A stretch of 64,000 bases of DNA, taken from Corynespora cassiicola. Its lineage: Eukaryota > Ascomycota > Dothideomycetes > Pleosporales > Corynesporascaceae. The notes below the pieces were generated by a model. That model did no database searches, was not told where the DNA came from, and saw only the letters and a list, made by a program, of their open reading frames with translations. The stretch's first letter is position 1, and every line of letters starts with the position of its first letter. Made by a program: the position numbers and the translations under genes. The stretch is from positions 1,364,001-1,428,000 of the forward strand of contig JAEUWY010000008.1 in NCBI GenBank assembly GCA_022059125.1, written 5' to 3'. Shown here one piece after another: positions 1 to 10,974 of the stretch.

Positions 1-485
1 GTCATCGACGAACGCCATCGAACTGCCATTCTTGGGTGCGCTCTGCACCAGATCTGCGTTGAAAAACAGAAAAAGGATGGGAGCGAGTGCTGACCCTTGC
101 GGAAGCCCAGCTTGCGGGAGTTCCTGCACCGCCGACGTGAAGCCGTTGACGAGAATGCACGCCTGCCGGTCCGTGCAAAAGTCTTGCACCCACCGAACGA
201 TCGTCTCAGGATCTGTCGCTGCCGCAATCTTCTGATTTCTGGGCCTGTAGCCACGTTGTTGTACGCGCCTTTGACGTCGAATGACACTAATGACAGCGTC
301 TTCATGCCTCTCCACGCCCTGAATATGTCCTCGCAGAGGAATGACAGCGCGTGCGTTGTCGATCGCTGCTTCCGGGCTCCAAAATGCGTCTTCGGCAGGA
401 GATTGTACTCCTCCACCAGATACGCGATAATCTTCAACACAAGGTCCGGGCCAGAATCGGTCGGCCGTCATCCTTGCGCATAGTG
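1..485 (-). mobile_element. Non-LTR (LINE, Tad1-like) reverse transcriptase remnant, cut by the window edge
   Basis: The minus strand encodes core reverse-transcriptase motifs of a fungal LINE. Around 405-273 it reads LLPKTHFGARKQRST... then SFDVKGAYNNV, which carries the first catalytic Asp. At about 120-1 it reads LPQGSALAPILF and ends in AFVDD, the F-x-D-D catalytic box, exactly at the edge. The two halves are in different frames: codons of the SFDVKGAY part start at 281 modulo 3, those of the LPQG part at 120 modulo 3, so a frameshift lies between about 200 and 260. The segment upstream of the fingers (450-485) also looks shortened. It is therefore a dead fragment. It lies directly downstream of NLR A. 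Family assignment rests on motif order; the Tad1 clade label is inference. Confidence 0.8.
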
Positions 486-619
486 GCAAGATCTTGCCAC
501 AAAGTACTGAAGGCGCTGTTACATATTCTGAGTAAGCATTAAATTACGATTTATTTACTTCATGTAAGCCGATCTCGTGGGTCTTAGTGAAACATGAAGA
601 AAGTACTATTCTGGGAAAG

Positions 620-3600
620 CTAAATTGCGCCTGCTTTGCGTAGCAGCTCCGCAATGTCTTTGTGGCCTCTGGCTGAAGCTGCGTAGAGCGCGTTGCCGTA
701 GCGTCCACCCTGGGCGTTGACATCGGCGCCCGCCTTGACCAGCAGCTCTGCAATGTCTTTGTGGCCTCTGTATGAAGCTGCCTGGAGCGCGTTGCCGTAG
801 CGTCCACCCTCGGCGTTGACATCGGCGCCCGCCTTGACCAGCAGCTCTGCAATGTCTTTGCGGCCTCCATCTGAAGCTGCGTAGAGCGCGTTGCCGTCTT
901 TTCCACCCTGGGCGTTGACATCGGCGCCCGCCTTGACCAGCAGCTCTGCAATGTCTTTGTGGCCTCTGGCTGAAGCTGCGTAGAGCGCGTTGCCGTCTTT
1001 TCCACCCTGGGCGTTGACATTGGCGCCCGCCTTGACCAGCAGCTCTGCAATGTCTTTGTGGCCTCTCTCTAAAGCTGCGTAGAGCGCGTTGCCGTAGTAT
1101 CCACCCTCGGCGTTGACATCGGCGCCCGCCTTGACCAGCAGCTCTGCAATGTCTTTGCGGCCTCCATCTGAAGCTGCGTAGAGCGCGTTGCCGTCTTTTC
1201 CACCCTGGGCGTTGACATCGGCGCCCGCCTTGACCAGCAGCTCTGCAATGTCTTTGTGGCCTCTGGCTGAAGCTGCCTGGAGCGCGTTGCCGTAGTATCC
1301 ACCCTCGGCGTTGACATCGGCGCCCGCCTTGACCAGCAGCTCTGCAATGTCTTTGTGGCCTCCCGCTGAAGCTGCCTGGAGCGCGTTGCCGTCTTCTCCA
1401 CCCTCGGCGTTGACATCGGCGCCCGCCTTGACCAGCAGCTCCGCAATGTCTTTGTGGCCTCCCCATGAAGCTGCCTGGAGCGCGTTGCCGTAGCGTCCAC
1501 CCTGGTCGTTGACATCGGCGCCCGCCTTGACCAGCAGCTCTGCAATGTCTTTGTGGCCTCTGTATGAAGCTGCCTGGAGCGCGTTGCCGTAGTATCCACC
1601 CTCGGCGTTGACATCGGCGCCCGCCTTGACCAGCAGCTCTGCAATGTCTTTGTGGCCTCTGGCTGAAGCTGCGTAGAGCGCGTTGCCGTCTTTTCCACCC
1701 TGGGCGTTGACATTGGCGCCCGCCTTGACCAGCAGCTCTGCAATGTCTTTGTGGCCTCTCTCTAAAGCTGCGTAGAGCGCGTTGCCGTAGTATCCACCCT
1801 CGGCGTTGACATCGGCGCCCGCCTTGACCAGCAGCTCTGCAATGTCTTTGCGGCCTCCATCTGAAGCTGCGTAGAGCGCGTTGCCGTCTTTTCCACCCTG
1901 GGCGTTGACATCGGCGCCCGCCTTGACCAGCAGCTCTGCAATGTCTTTGTGGCCTCTGGCTGAAGCTGCCTGGAGCGCGTTGCCGTAGTATCCACCCTCG
2001 GCGTTGACATCGGCGCCCGCCTTGACCAGCAGCTCTGCAATGTCTTTGTGGCCTCTGGCTGAAGCTGCGTAGAGCGCGTTGCCGTCTTTTCCACCCTGGG
2101 CGTTGACATTGGCGCCCGCCTTGACCAGCAGCTCTGCAATGTCTTTGTGGCCTCCATCTGAAGCTGCGTAGAGCGCGTTGCCGTAGCGTCCACCCTGGGC
2201 GTTGACATCGGCGCCCGCCTTGACCAGCAGCTCTGCAATGTCTTTGTGGCCTCTGGCTGAAGCTGCCTGGAGCGCGTTGCCGTAGTATCCACCCTCGGCG
2301 TTGACATCGGCGCCCGCCTTGACCAGCAGCTCTGCAATGTCTTTGTGGCCTCCCGCTGAAGCTGCCTGGAGCGCGTTGCCGTCTTTTCCACCCTCGGCGT
2401 TGACATCGGCGCCCGCCTTGACCAGCAGCTCTGCAATGTCTTTGTGGCCTCTGTATGAAGCTGCCTGGAGCGCGTTGCCGTAGTATCCACCCTCGGCGTT
2501 GACATCCGCGCCTTCGGCTAGTAGTCGCCTGACTACTACACAATGTCCCAAATGTGCCGCCACTATAAGACCTGTGAAAGCCCTGGGGTGGTTTATGTAT
2601 TGCGTCTGCCAGTATATCGTCGACCACGCTGAGTACGCTTTCGAATCCGGGTCAGATACTCTCAAAGCAACAGAGACTATAGCAGCATCGTCTTCCTTGA
2701 TACAGGCTTCACGAAAGTGAAGACCCCAGAACCTAGCCGAGTAGTCTAGCAAAACCTCGTTATGGACATGGCGGTGGGTCTCTGGGATTGAACCTGCTAG
2801 CAGACCAGTGTCGGAGTTGAACAAGTTCAGATAGCGCACGCAGACCTCTGCAAGAGTATTGTGTGCCTGATGGATAGCAATAGAGCATTGCCATTGTGGC
2901 TCCGTAGGGATGGTATTGGACATTGACAAATTTGCGAGGAGGAACTCCCGAGCAGTCTGATGCAGGAAATAGATTTTGCCGTGGTGGACCGAAACGAACA
3001 AGCCGCACCAAGATCTGAGGCGTGACTTGAAGTCGTACTCCTCTTCGATGTCGAGGTCGTCGATAGTTTGCAACGATTCGTCTATATTCACGGCGAGATT
3101 CATCTCTGAGAGAGTCAGAGGCCGGCCTGCTGCTAAAATGATGCTCAAGGCCTTCTGAACCATTACGTGTTCCTTTGACTTGTTCAGGATCCGCTCATAT
3201 GCTTGGTTGATGTTCTTTGGTAGCGTTTCCATACTTGACTGGACCCCCTTCACTGTCTTTTTGAAGCCTTCAGTCTTTAAGTAATCGAACACAAGATATA
3301 CCCAGAGGTATGTGCGATGCGTAACTTCAAGCAATTGGCTTGCCAGGTGGTTTTTGATTGTGTCTGAGAGCCCTTTCTCCCTCGCCAACCGTTCCACTCG
3401 GAATTCGATCACGCGGTTCACCTCTTGGCTTATCGTCTCTGACTCTTCCTCCCCCGGTATGTGAATGCGCGGGAAAGCGTCCAGCAGGCCTCGGAACTTG
3501 GACACGATCTGCTCGTACGGCCGGCTCGTCAGAAGATACTTTAGCTTGCCATAGCCTAGCTGGTCGCTGCGCATTTGGCTTTCCACATTTCGCATCATGT

Positions 3601-5256
3601 TCTCAAACTCCGACTCGGCACATTCGTCCAGGGCATCTAGGACTATGATAATAGACCCGGCCTGGGGGTCTTTCACGGCATCTCCTAGGATGGCCCAGAG
3701 CGAGTTCGATGAGTTGATAAGACCTGGCCCTTCTCTTTCGAAATGCTTCATGGCATGTTGGATCAGGAATGGCTTCTGGGAGAAGAGTTGGTGGAGCAGG
3801 GCACAGAGTGCTTGGCGAACTGTATTCTGGTCTTGGTCTTTGAAGAAGAAGTAGCAGAGAGTTGCCGACCGTGGCAAGCCATGGTCAATTAGGTGTTTGG
3901 CCAAGACTGATTTTCCACACCCGGGGTCTGCTGACACCAGCAAGGGGCCTGAGTCCTGTTTTAACCATTCCCGGAAATGGGCGTGGTTAAGGAACCACAT
4001 GCATGTGTCTTCTACTCGGTCTTCCACGCGGTCTTTGTACCACTCATACGTAACGTCCTCAGTGCTCTTGGTGAGGCGGAACAATTGGAGGCACTCGTTT
4101 TGCTTGTCGGTCAGCTTCTGCTTAACTGTGTCTTGGTGGATCTCAAGCTGCTGCTGCGCGATGTCCCGGTGTGTTTCTGCAACCTCTCGGAGGTCTATTT
4201 CAATTGTATCGGTTAGCCATTTGTTCGTTAGATGAGTGAGAATGTCTTTGGCTAACCAGATAGAACATCGCTGATTCTTCTCTCAGCTTCCACCTTGTTG
4301 GCCGGAATACGGTCCAGGAGATCTTTTGCATACGCAGCCGCCGTCATGGCTGCATATCCCTGCCACTCCTTGTTCTTGTGTGTGTCAGAGTAGTCGCAGA
4401 TACCGCGGATCACCAAACATGGGAAGTGGTTCATCAACCCAGCTGCTTCCATCTCGAAGCACAGCACGCCGTTTTCCTTAGCAAACTTGTCGCGAAGTGC
4501 AGCGTTCTTCATCAACTGGTTTGCAGAAGCCACTATGCCGTAATGAACTGCTGGATTGTCGTCTTCTTCAGTCCTTGCGTTTCGCAGAACAAGCTTCGAA
4601 GGGCCGCCACCACAAACTTCGGCACAGGTCGCTTCATCATCGGCCGAATGCAGCATTCCACTTAGATAGAGTTTGTCAGTGTCTGGGTCTGGTCGCTTAT
4701 ATTTCCTCTTCAAACGAGGTTTTTTCTCCAGAACGCCGTTGACAGCGTCATCAAGTTGATGCCCGTCACTCTCATATTCGGCTTTGAGTCCGCTCATGGC
4801 CGTTCGTAAGGCTGTAGGTGGCTGATTTAGAAAACCGGTTGGCCGGAAGCTCTGCTCCTGGATCGTTTTGCCAAAGTCGTATTGAAACACACCACCCTTT
4901 CCATCGCGAGGGGCGCTGACTACGATATCGCCCAGACGGATGTCGTGCTTGAGGGTCGGGGCGCCGCCACCAATGCCGACCATCAGCCCGATCCTGACAT
5001 TGGGGAAGCTGTGGAGCATGTCCCTTGCGACGACTGCCGCAGATGAAGTACCGTATTCACCCTCGGGCAGGACGGCTACGACAACATTGTGTTGGCCAAT
5101 TCGACCAAGTGTGTAGTCGTTGTTGTCGTGGGAGTGTACATGCTCTGGCCGGCCGTGCTTTTCGTCGAGGAAAGCTTGAACGGCGACATACTCGGTGGTG
5201 ATGGCGCAGATCCAGCCGACGGTATAGTCTCCATTTCCACGCTTCTGCTGAGACAT
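620..5256 (-). CDS. NLR A: PNP_UDP-NACHT-ankyrin protein (C-terminally short)
   Basis: Two exons, 5256-4257 and 4194-620; the 62-nt phase-1 intron runs GTTAGC...GCTAAC...ATAG. The product is 1524 aa. Residues 1-330 form a nucleoside-phosphorylase-like domain (GIGGG near 95; [11 protein letters not shown] and [14 protein letters not shown] near the end). A linker precedes a NACHT NTPase with Walker A ADPGCGKS (422-429) and Walker [12 protein letters not shown] (515-525). Residues 900-1524 are one degenerate plus 19 near-identical 33-aa ankyrin units. Such fungal NLRs are known or suspected in allorecognition and defence, and PNP effector domains of this type have been reported as ATP nucleosidases; activity here is inferred. 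Unlike NLR B it has no diverged ankyrins and no ZZ finger: unit 19 runs into a stop after KAGAI, beside a LINE relic, suggesting truncation. Exon 1 read through the donor stops at once, giving a 334-aa free PNP domain. Confidence 0.92.
623..2497 (-). repeat. Tandem 99-bp ankyrin-coding repeat, 19 units (NLR A)
   Basis: Nineteen 33-codon units (the last is 31) share an almost invariant core encoding [17 protein letters not shown]. Differences cluster at a few positions: unit residues 2 (E/Q), 5-6 (YY, KD, RY, ED), 11 (Q/Y), 15-16 (AR, DG, YR, AG, WG, ER), 18 (H/R) and 31 (D/N). Units 6-9 and 13-16 have the same type order, so a block was duplicated at a seven-unit offset (693 bp). High internal identity with a few variable sites is the pattern described for fungal NLRs whose repeats evolve by unequal exchange. 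The count could be affected by assembly collapse. Confidence 0.95.
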
Positions 5257-5895
5257 GACCAGCTAGATCCCTTCCGAATCAGGGCTCCTGGACCTCCCTT
5301 TCGAGTCAAACGGAAAGGTGCGGGACTCTGTGAAGAAAGAACAGCAGTCTGGTATCGCGTAGGTTCTTCGAATATTCGATGGCAGCGATGCAAAGGCTCG
5401 TAAGATTGGATGCAGGGAAAGATGCTCGGGCGGGGAAAGTTCGCGGACGTCTCTCAATAGCTGCTATGTCAAGCGCAATGAATCCCGCCCAGCATCCCAC
5501 AGCAGGAATACAGGACGAAAGGGCGGATTCACCATGCAAATGAGGAAGAAAGCGGGACAGGGTCGAGGCAGTCTGCAGAGCTAGGCAGCACTCGCAAGGC
5601 TGAGGCCCACTTTGACAGCACGGTTGGGGCGTCATGCGAAACTGGGTCTGGCCTGCCTTGGGTTACGTCGCGCATGCACGCGCCGACGTGTGCCGATAGA
5701 GAGCGCAAAGGGGCTGCGCCTCCGCCCCCGTCGCACAGCATAAGCCCTGGCTTCGGCGGCGGCACGAGTGCGTGGTCCATTGGTCGGGCTCGCGGCGCAA
5801 GTCGATGTGTTGGGGGCAGCTCGTGGGACTGGCTAGGGCGGGGGCGCAGCTAGACCTGAAGCGGCGGCCTAGGCGGTCGATGCCTCGGCTGAATT
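2604..5895. repeat. Left arm of a large inverted repeat
   Basis: Positions x in this arm match 13578 minus x on the other strand (for example 5256 with 8322, 4257 with 9321). The match covers 5' flank, PNP exon, intron and NACHT exon and looks identical wherever compared, including non-coding DNA. It breaks at the codons after STIYWQ (2604 versus 10974). At the spacer side, from about 5830, one indel and several transitions appear, and homology is lost near 5895. Confidence 0.93.
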
Positions 5896-6065
5896 CTCTA
5901 GCATTCACGTTCCTCGTATGCCACATATACTCATTTCCATACCCGCAATCTACATCTGCATTTCGCAGTGGTTGTACTTCATGATAAGGGTCTGTAGACT
6001 TTCACTGGCTCATAACAATATGTTTTCATCTTCTCAGAAATACGTATGCTGACATACTTCGCTGA
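5257..6065. other. 5' flank of NLR A and 3' flank of the CorA-like relic
   Basis: Most of this stretch (to about 5895) is inverted-repeat arm and mirrors the promoter of NLR B, so the two NLRs should share regulatory input. It is GC-rich between about 5640 and 5890. The last 170 bases are AT-richer unique DNA before the CorA-like stop codon. I see no gene; the open frames here are mirrored in the other arm and look incidental. Confidence 0.6.
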
Positions 6066-7310
6066 TCATACCTGCATCAGTTTAGTCCCTCCTCGCATCC
6101 ACTTTTGCCGCCAAAACCAGATGGCCATTGTCAGGCATGTCAATGGCACTGCAAACGCCCAGTAAACCCAAAATTTATCAGAGACTGACCAAGCGCTGGC
6201 CTGATCATCCTGTGCAGGTGAGTAGTTGAAGAAGCTCATACTGAACACAGCCTGCGTTCTATTAGTAGTTTTCAACATGTAACCAGTAAGACTTACAGAT
6301 AGAAATGTGGGAGGCAGAAAGGCCATGGTAACTACAGCAATCGTCCTCATAGCTCCACTGTCAAGCCTCGAAGCCTCTCCTAGCCCGGTCATCACCTGGC
6401 TATCTCGCTGGGCAATCATGTTGTACGCCTGCCTTTGTCAATGACCCATTTGCTTCGACGGGTGAGTTTGCATTTACAAGAGAAATCTCATTCTGCAATC
6501 GCTCTTTATTGGACTGAGACCGATGCAACAGGTTACGGAGTATTTGGATCTGAAAGTCAACTTGTGAACGTAGTTGGTAAGCGCGATCCGCCTGTTTCTT
6601 ATCGCCTTGTTTGCTAAGTGAAAGATCCATCACCTGATGCTTAAGGGTGTCCAGTGCCTCAACAGTCACACTAAGTGTTTCGAAGGAATGAATAGCATGC
6701 CTTGCCGTCTCGTGCAGTAATACAAAGTCGCGGGAGCCGCGGGTTTGGCGAAACCGATCCTTTGCGGTTAGTGACAACACAAAGAAGGGCTTGAAATCTA
6801 ACCTTCTCGATCCCCCGCACCACATCTCGAATAGACCACACCGACGCATCTTGCATGGCAATGATTGTTTCTACGATGGGAACGTGCAATGAAAACGGCT
6901 CGGAGAGCGATGGATCTATCTCCATTTGAGACAAGACTCTTTGAAGAGTGCTTTGGAACGTAAGATTAGCGCCCACGCAGAGAACGGTGGATTTTCCATT
7001 AACCCAGCTTGAAAGAAAGGTCATTTCGTGCCAAGTATAGTCGGAGCCATCAGTAGGTGATATATCTTTGATCTGGAAGCGGGACCAATAATCTGCAATG
7101 AGGCTCAGTAGCTGCCAAAGAATCGAAACGCCTTCTTCATACGGTAGGTTTGTAGGTGTCCATTCTCGTCAAGGGACTTTTCGAAGGTAAAGAAGCCGTT
7201 CGACCGCCGATAAATACCAGAGAGCATGTGCTTAGGCAAGCGAAAGTAGCTTGATAGATCTGGTGCGAACTCTCTACCAGATGAGAACACATCATCTTCC
7301 AGTAACCAGT
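6066..7310 (-). pseudogene. CorA-like Mg2+ transporter-type protein, 5'-truncated and frameshifted relic
   Basis: Exons that join cleanly are 7117-6803 (extending upstream to about 7168 in the same frame), 6759-6478, 6428-6297 and 6251-6066, with 43-49-nt introns. They encode YWSRFQIKDISPTDGSDY, a PIVETIIAMQDASVWSIRD segment, a coiled-coil stretch (ETARHAIHSFETLSV...) and a C-terminus with two membrane helices, AVVTMAFLPPTFLS then MSFFNYSP, and KFWVYWAFAVPLTCL. This is the layout of the fungal CorA-like family, in which the bacterial GMN loop is replaced. Upstream, 7310-7165 encodes further family-like sequence (SGIYRRSNGFFTFEKSLDEN) in another frame, so an indel lies near 7165-7175; a TAA precedes it and no start is evident. 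The relic sits between the two NLR arms. Confidence 0.7.
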
Positions 7311-8321
7311 AGAACCATTAGTGCTAAGAGAGTAGATGCTAGGTAGTGCGGATTACAGATATTGCAGCCTCGATTCTTGATGATACTATTGCAGTGAGCC
7401 ACTAGGTCTAATGATAGAAGCTTGAAGAGCCAGCCATACACTCAAGCATTGACTGACCGACGATATCTCGAGCAGCCATTCACCTTGAGCTAGGCGGGAT
7501 AAGTATAGGTTAACAGCGGAACGTAAAGAGACTGACAGAAATATAAAACAGAAATAGACTGCGTATGCGACATCGAACGAGATCGCAAAAGGGATAGTAA
7601 AGGTTGTTGATTAGTTGATGTTTGTCCGGAAATTGGACTAGCTGAATGTCTACAGGTATGGTGTTAAGATGATGCGTGCAAAGAACTCAGTCGAGGCACC
7701 AACCGCCTAGGCCGCCGCTTCAGGTCTAGCCGCGCCCCCGCCTAGCCAGTCCCACGAGCTGCCCCCAACACATCGACTTGCGCCGCGAGCCCGACCAATG
7801 GACCACGCACTCGTGCCGCCGCCGAAGCCAGGGCTTATGCTGTGCGACGGGGGCGGAGGCGCAGCCCCTTTGCGCTCTCTATCGGCACACGTCGGCGCGT
7901 GCATGCGCGACGTAACCCAAGGCAGGCCAGACCCAGTTTCGCATGACGCCCCAACCGTGCTGTCAAAGTGGGCCTCAGCCTTGCGAGTGCTGCCTAGCTC
8001 TGCAGACTGCCTCGACCCTGTCCCGCTTTCTTCCTCATTTGCATGGTGAATCCGCCCTTTCGTCCTGTATTCCTGCTGTGGGATGCTGGGCGGGATTCAT
8101 TGCGCTTGACATAGCAGCTATTGAGAGACGTCCGCGAACTTTCCCCGCCCGAGCATCTTTCCCTGCATCCAATCTTACGAGCCTTTGCATCGCTGCCATC
8201 GAATATTCGAAGAACCTACGCGATACCAGACTGCTGTTCTTTCTTCACAGAGTCCCGCACCTTTCCGTTTGACTCGAAAGGGAGGTCCAGGAGCCCTGAT
8301 TCGGAAGGGATCTAGCTGGTC
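7311..8321. other. Spacer end and 5' flank of NLR B
   Basis: 7311-7682 is unique DNA; the minus-strand ATG at 7480 opens a 23-codon frame that might be the lost first exon of the CorA-like relic, which I cannot support further. From about 7683 to 8321 the sequence is the right inverted-repeat arm and presumably the NLR B promoter and leader. No other gene is seen. Confidence 0.5.
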
Positions 8322-10974
8322 ATGTCTCAGCAGAAGCGTGGAAATGGAGACTATACCGTCGGCTGGATCTGCGCCATCACCACCGAGTATGTCGCCGTTC
8401 AAGCTTTCCTCGACGAAAAGCACGGCCGGCCAGAGCATGTACACTCCCACGACAACAACGACTACACACTTGGTCGAATTGGCCAACACAATGTTGTCGT
8501 AGCCGTCCTGCCCGAGGGTGAATACGGTACTTCATCTGCGGCAGTCGTCGCAAGGGACATGCTCCACAGCTTCCCCAATGTCAGGATCGGGCTGATGGTC
8601 GGCATTGGTGGCGGCGCCCCGACCCTCAAGCACGACATCCGTCTGGGCGATATCGTAGTCAGCGCCCCTCGCGATGGAAAGGGTGGTGTGTTTCAATACG
8701 ACTTTGGCAAAACGATCCAGGAGCAGAGCTTCCGGCCAACCGGTTTTCTAAATCAGCCACCTACAGCCTTACGAACGGCCATGAGCGGACTCAAAGCCGA
8801 ATATGAGAGTGACGGGCATCAACTTGATGACGCTGTCAACGGCGTTCTGGAGAAAAAACCTCGTTTGAAGAGGAAATATAAGCGACCAGACCCAGACACT
8901 GACAAACTCTATCTAAGTGGAATGCTGCATTCGGCCGATGATGAAGCGACCTGTGCCGAAGTTTGTGGTGGCGGCCCTTCGAAGCTTGTTCTGCGAAACG
9001 CAAGGACTGAAGAAGACGACAATCCAGCAGTTCATTACGGCATAGTGGCTTCTGCAAACCAGTTGATGAAGAACGCTGCACTTCGCGACAAGTTTGCTAA
9101 GGAAAACGGCGTGCTGTGCTTCGAGATGGAAGCAGCTGGGTTGATGAACCACTTCCCATGTTTGGTGATCCGCGGTATCTGCGACTACTCTGACACACAC
9201 AAGAACAAGGAGTGGCAGGGATATGCAGCCATGACGGCGGCTGCGTATGCAAAAGATCTCCTGGACCGTATTCCGGCCAACAAGGTGGAAGCTGAGAGAA
9301 GAATCAGCGATGTTCTATCTGGTTAGCCAAAGACATTCTCACTCATCTAACGAACAAATGGCTAACCGATACAATTGAAATAGACCTCCGAGAGGTTGCA
9401 GAAACACACCGGGACATCGCGCAGCAGCAGCTTGAGATCCACCAAGACACAGTTAAGCAGAAGCTGACCGACAAGCAAAACGAGTGCCTCCAATTGTTCC
9501 GCCTCACCAAGAGCACTGAGGACGTTACGTATGAGTGGTACAAAGACCGCGTGGAAGACCGAGTAGAAGACACATGCATGTGGTTCCTTAACCACGCCCA
9601 TTTCCGGGAATGGTTAAAACAGGACTCAGGCCCCTTGCTGGTGTCAGCAGACCCCGGGTGTGGAAAATCAGTCTTGGCCAAACACCTAATTGACCATGGC
9701 TTGCCACGGTCGGCAACTCTCTGCTACTTCTTCTTCAAAGACCAAGACCAGAATACAGTTCGCCAAGCACTCTGTGCCCTGCTCCACCAACTCTTCTCCC
9801 AGAAGCCATTCCTGATCCAACATGCCATGAAGCATTTCGAAAGAGAAGGGCCAGGTCTTATCAACTCATCGAACTCGCTCTGGGCCATCCTAGGAGATGC
9901 CGTGAAAGACCCCCAGGCCGGGTCTATTATCATAGTCCTAGATGCCCTGGACGAATGTGCCGAGTCGGAGTTTGAGAACATGATGCGAAATGTGGAAAGC
10001 CAAATGCGCAGCGACCAGCTAGGCTATGGCAAGCTAAAGTATCTTCTGACGAGCCGGCCGTACGAGCAGATCGTGTCCAAGTTCCGAGGCCTGCTGGACG
10101 CTTTCCCGCGCATTCACATACCGGGGGAGGAAGAGTCAGAGACGATAAGCCAAGAGGTGAACCGCGTGATCGAATTCCGAGTGGAACGGTTGGCGAGGGA
10201 GAAAGGGCTCTCAGACACAATCAAAAACCACCTGGCAAGCCAATTGCTTGAAGTTACGCATCGCACATACCTCTGGGTATATCTTGTGTTCGATTACTTA
10301 AAGACTGAAGGCTTCAAAAAGACAGTGAAGGGGGTCCAGTCAAGTATGGAAACGCTACCAAAGAACATCAACCAAGCATATGAGCGGATCCTGAACAAGT
10401 CAAAGGAACACGTAATGGTTCAGAAGGCCTTGAGCATCATTTTAGCAGCAGGCCGGCCTCTGACTCTCTCAGAGATGAATCTCGCCGTGAATATAGACGA
10501 ATCGTTGCAAACTATCGACGACCTCGACATCGAAGAGGAGTACGACTTCAAGTCACGCCTCAGATCTTGGTGCGGCTTGTTCGTTTCGGTCCACCACGGC
10601 AAAATCTATTTCCTGCATCAGACTGCTCGGGAGTTCCTCCTCGCAAATTTGTCAATGTCCAATACCATCCCTACGGAGCCACAATGGCAATGCTCTATTG
10701 CTATCCATCAGGCACACAATACTCTTGCAGAGGTCTGCGTGCGCTATCTGAACTTGTTCAACTCCGACACTGGTCTGCTAGCAGGTTCAATCCCAGAGAC
10801 CCACCGCCATGTCCATAACGAGGTTTTGCTAGACTACTCGGCTAGGTTCTGGGGTCTTCACTTTCGTGAAGCCTGTATCAAGGAAGACGATGCTGCTATA
10901 GTCTCTGTTGCTTTGAGAGTATCTGACCCGGATTCGAAAGCGTACTCAGCGTGGTCGACGATATACTGGCAGAG
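7683..10974. repeat. Right arm of the large inverted repeat
   Basis: Mirror of 2604-5895 about a spacer of roughly 1.8 kb. Shadow reading frames in both arms have identical translations (for example 5529-5780 and 7798-8049), which shows that synonymous and non-coding positions match too, so the duplication is recent or the arms are kept alike by gene conversion. Confidence 0.93.

Noticed and set aside
606..2627. A 673-codon minus-strand frame of RRGWxLRQRA-type repeats
   Set aside because: It is an off-frame reading of the NLR A ankyrin repeat; the 99-bp unit keeps all frames open. The ankyrin frame matches a known fold and NLR B.
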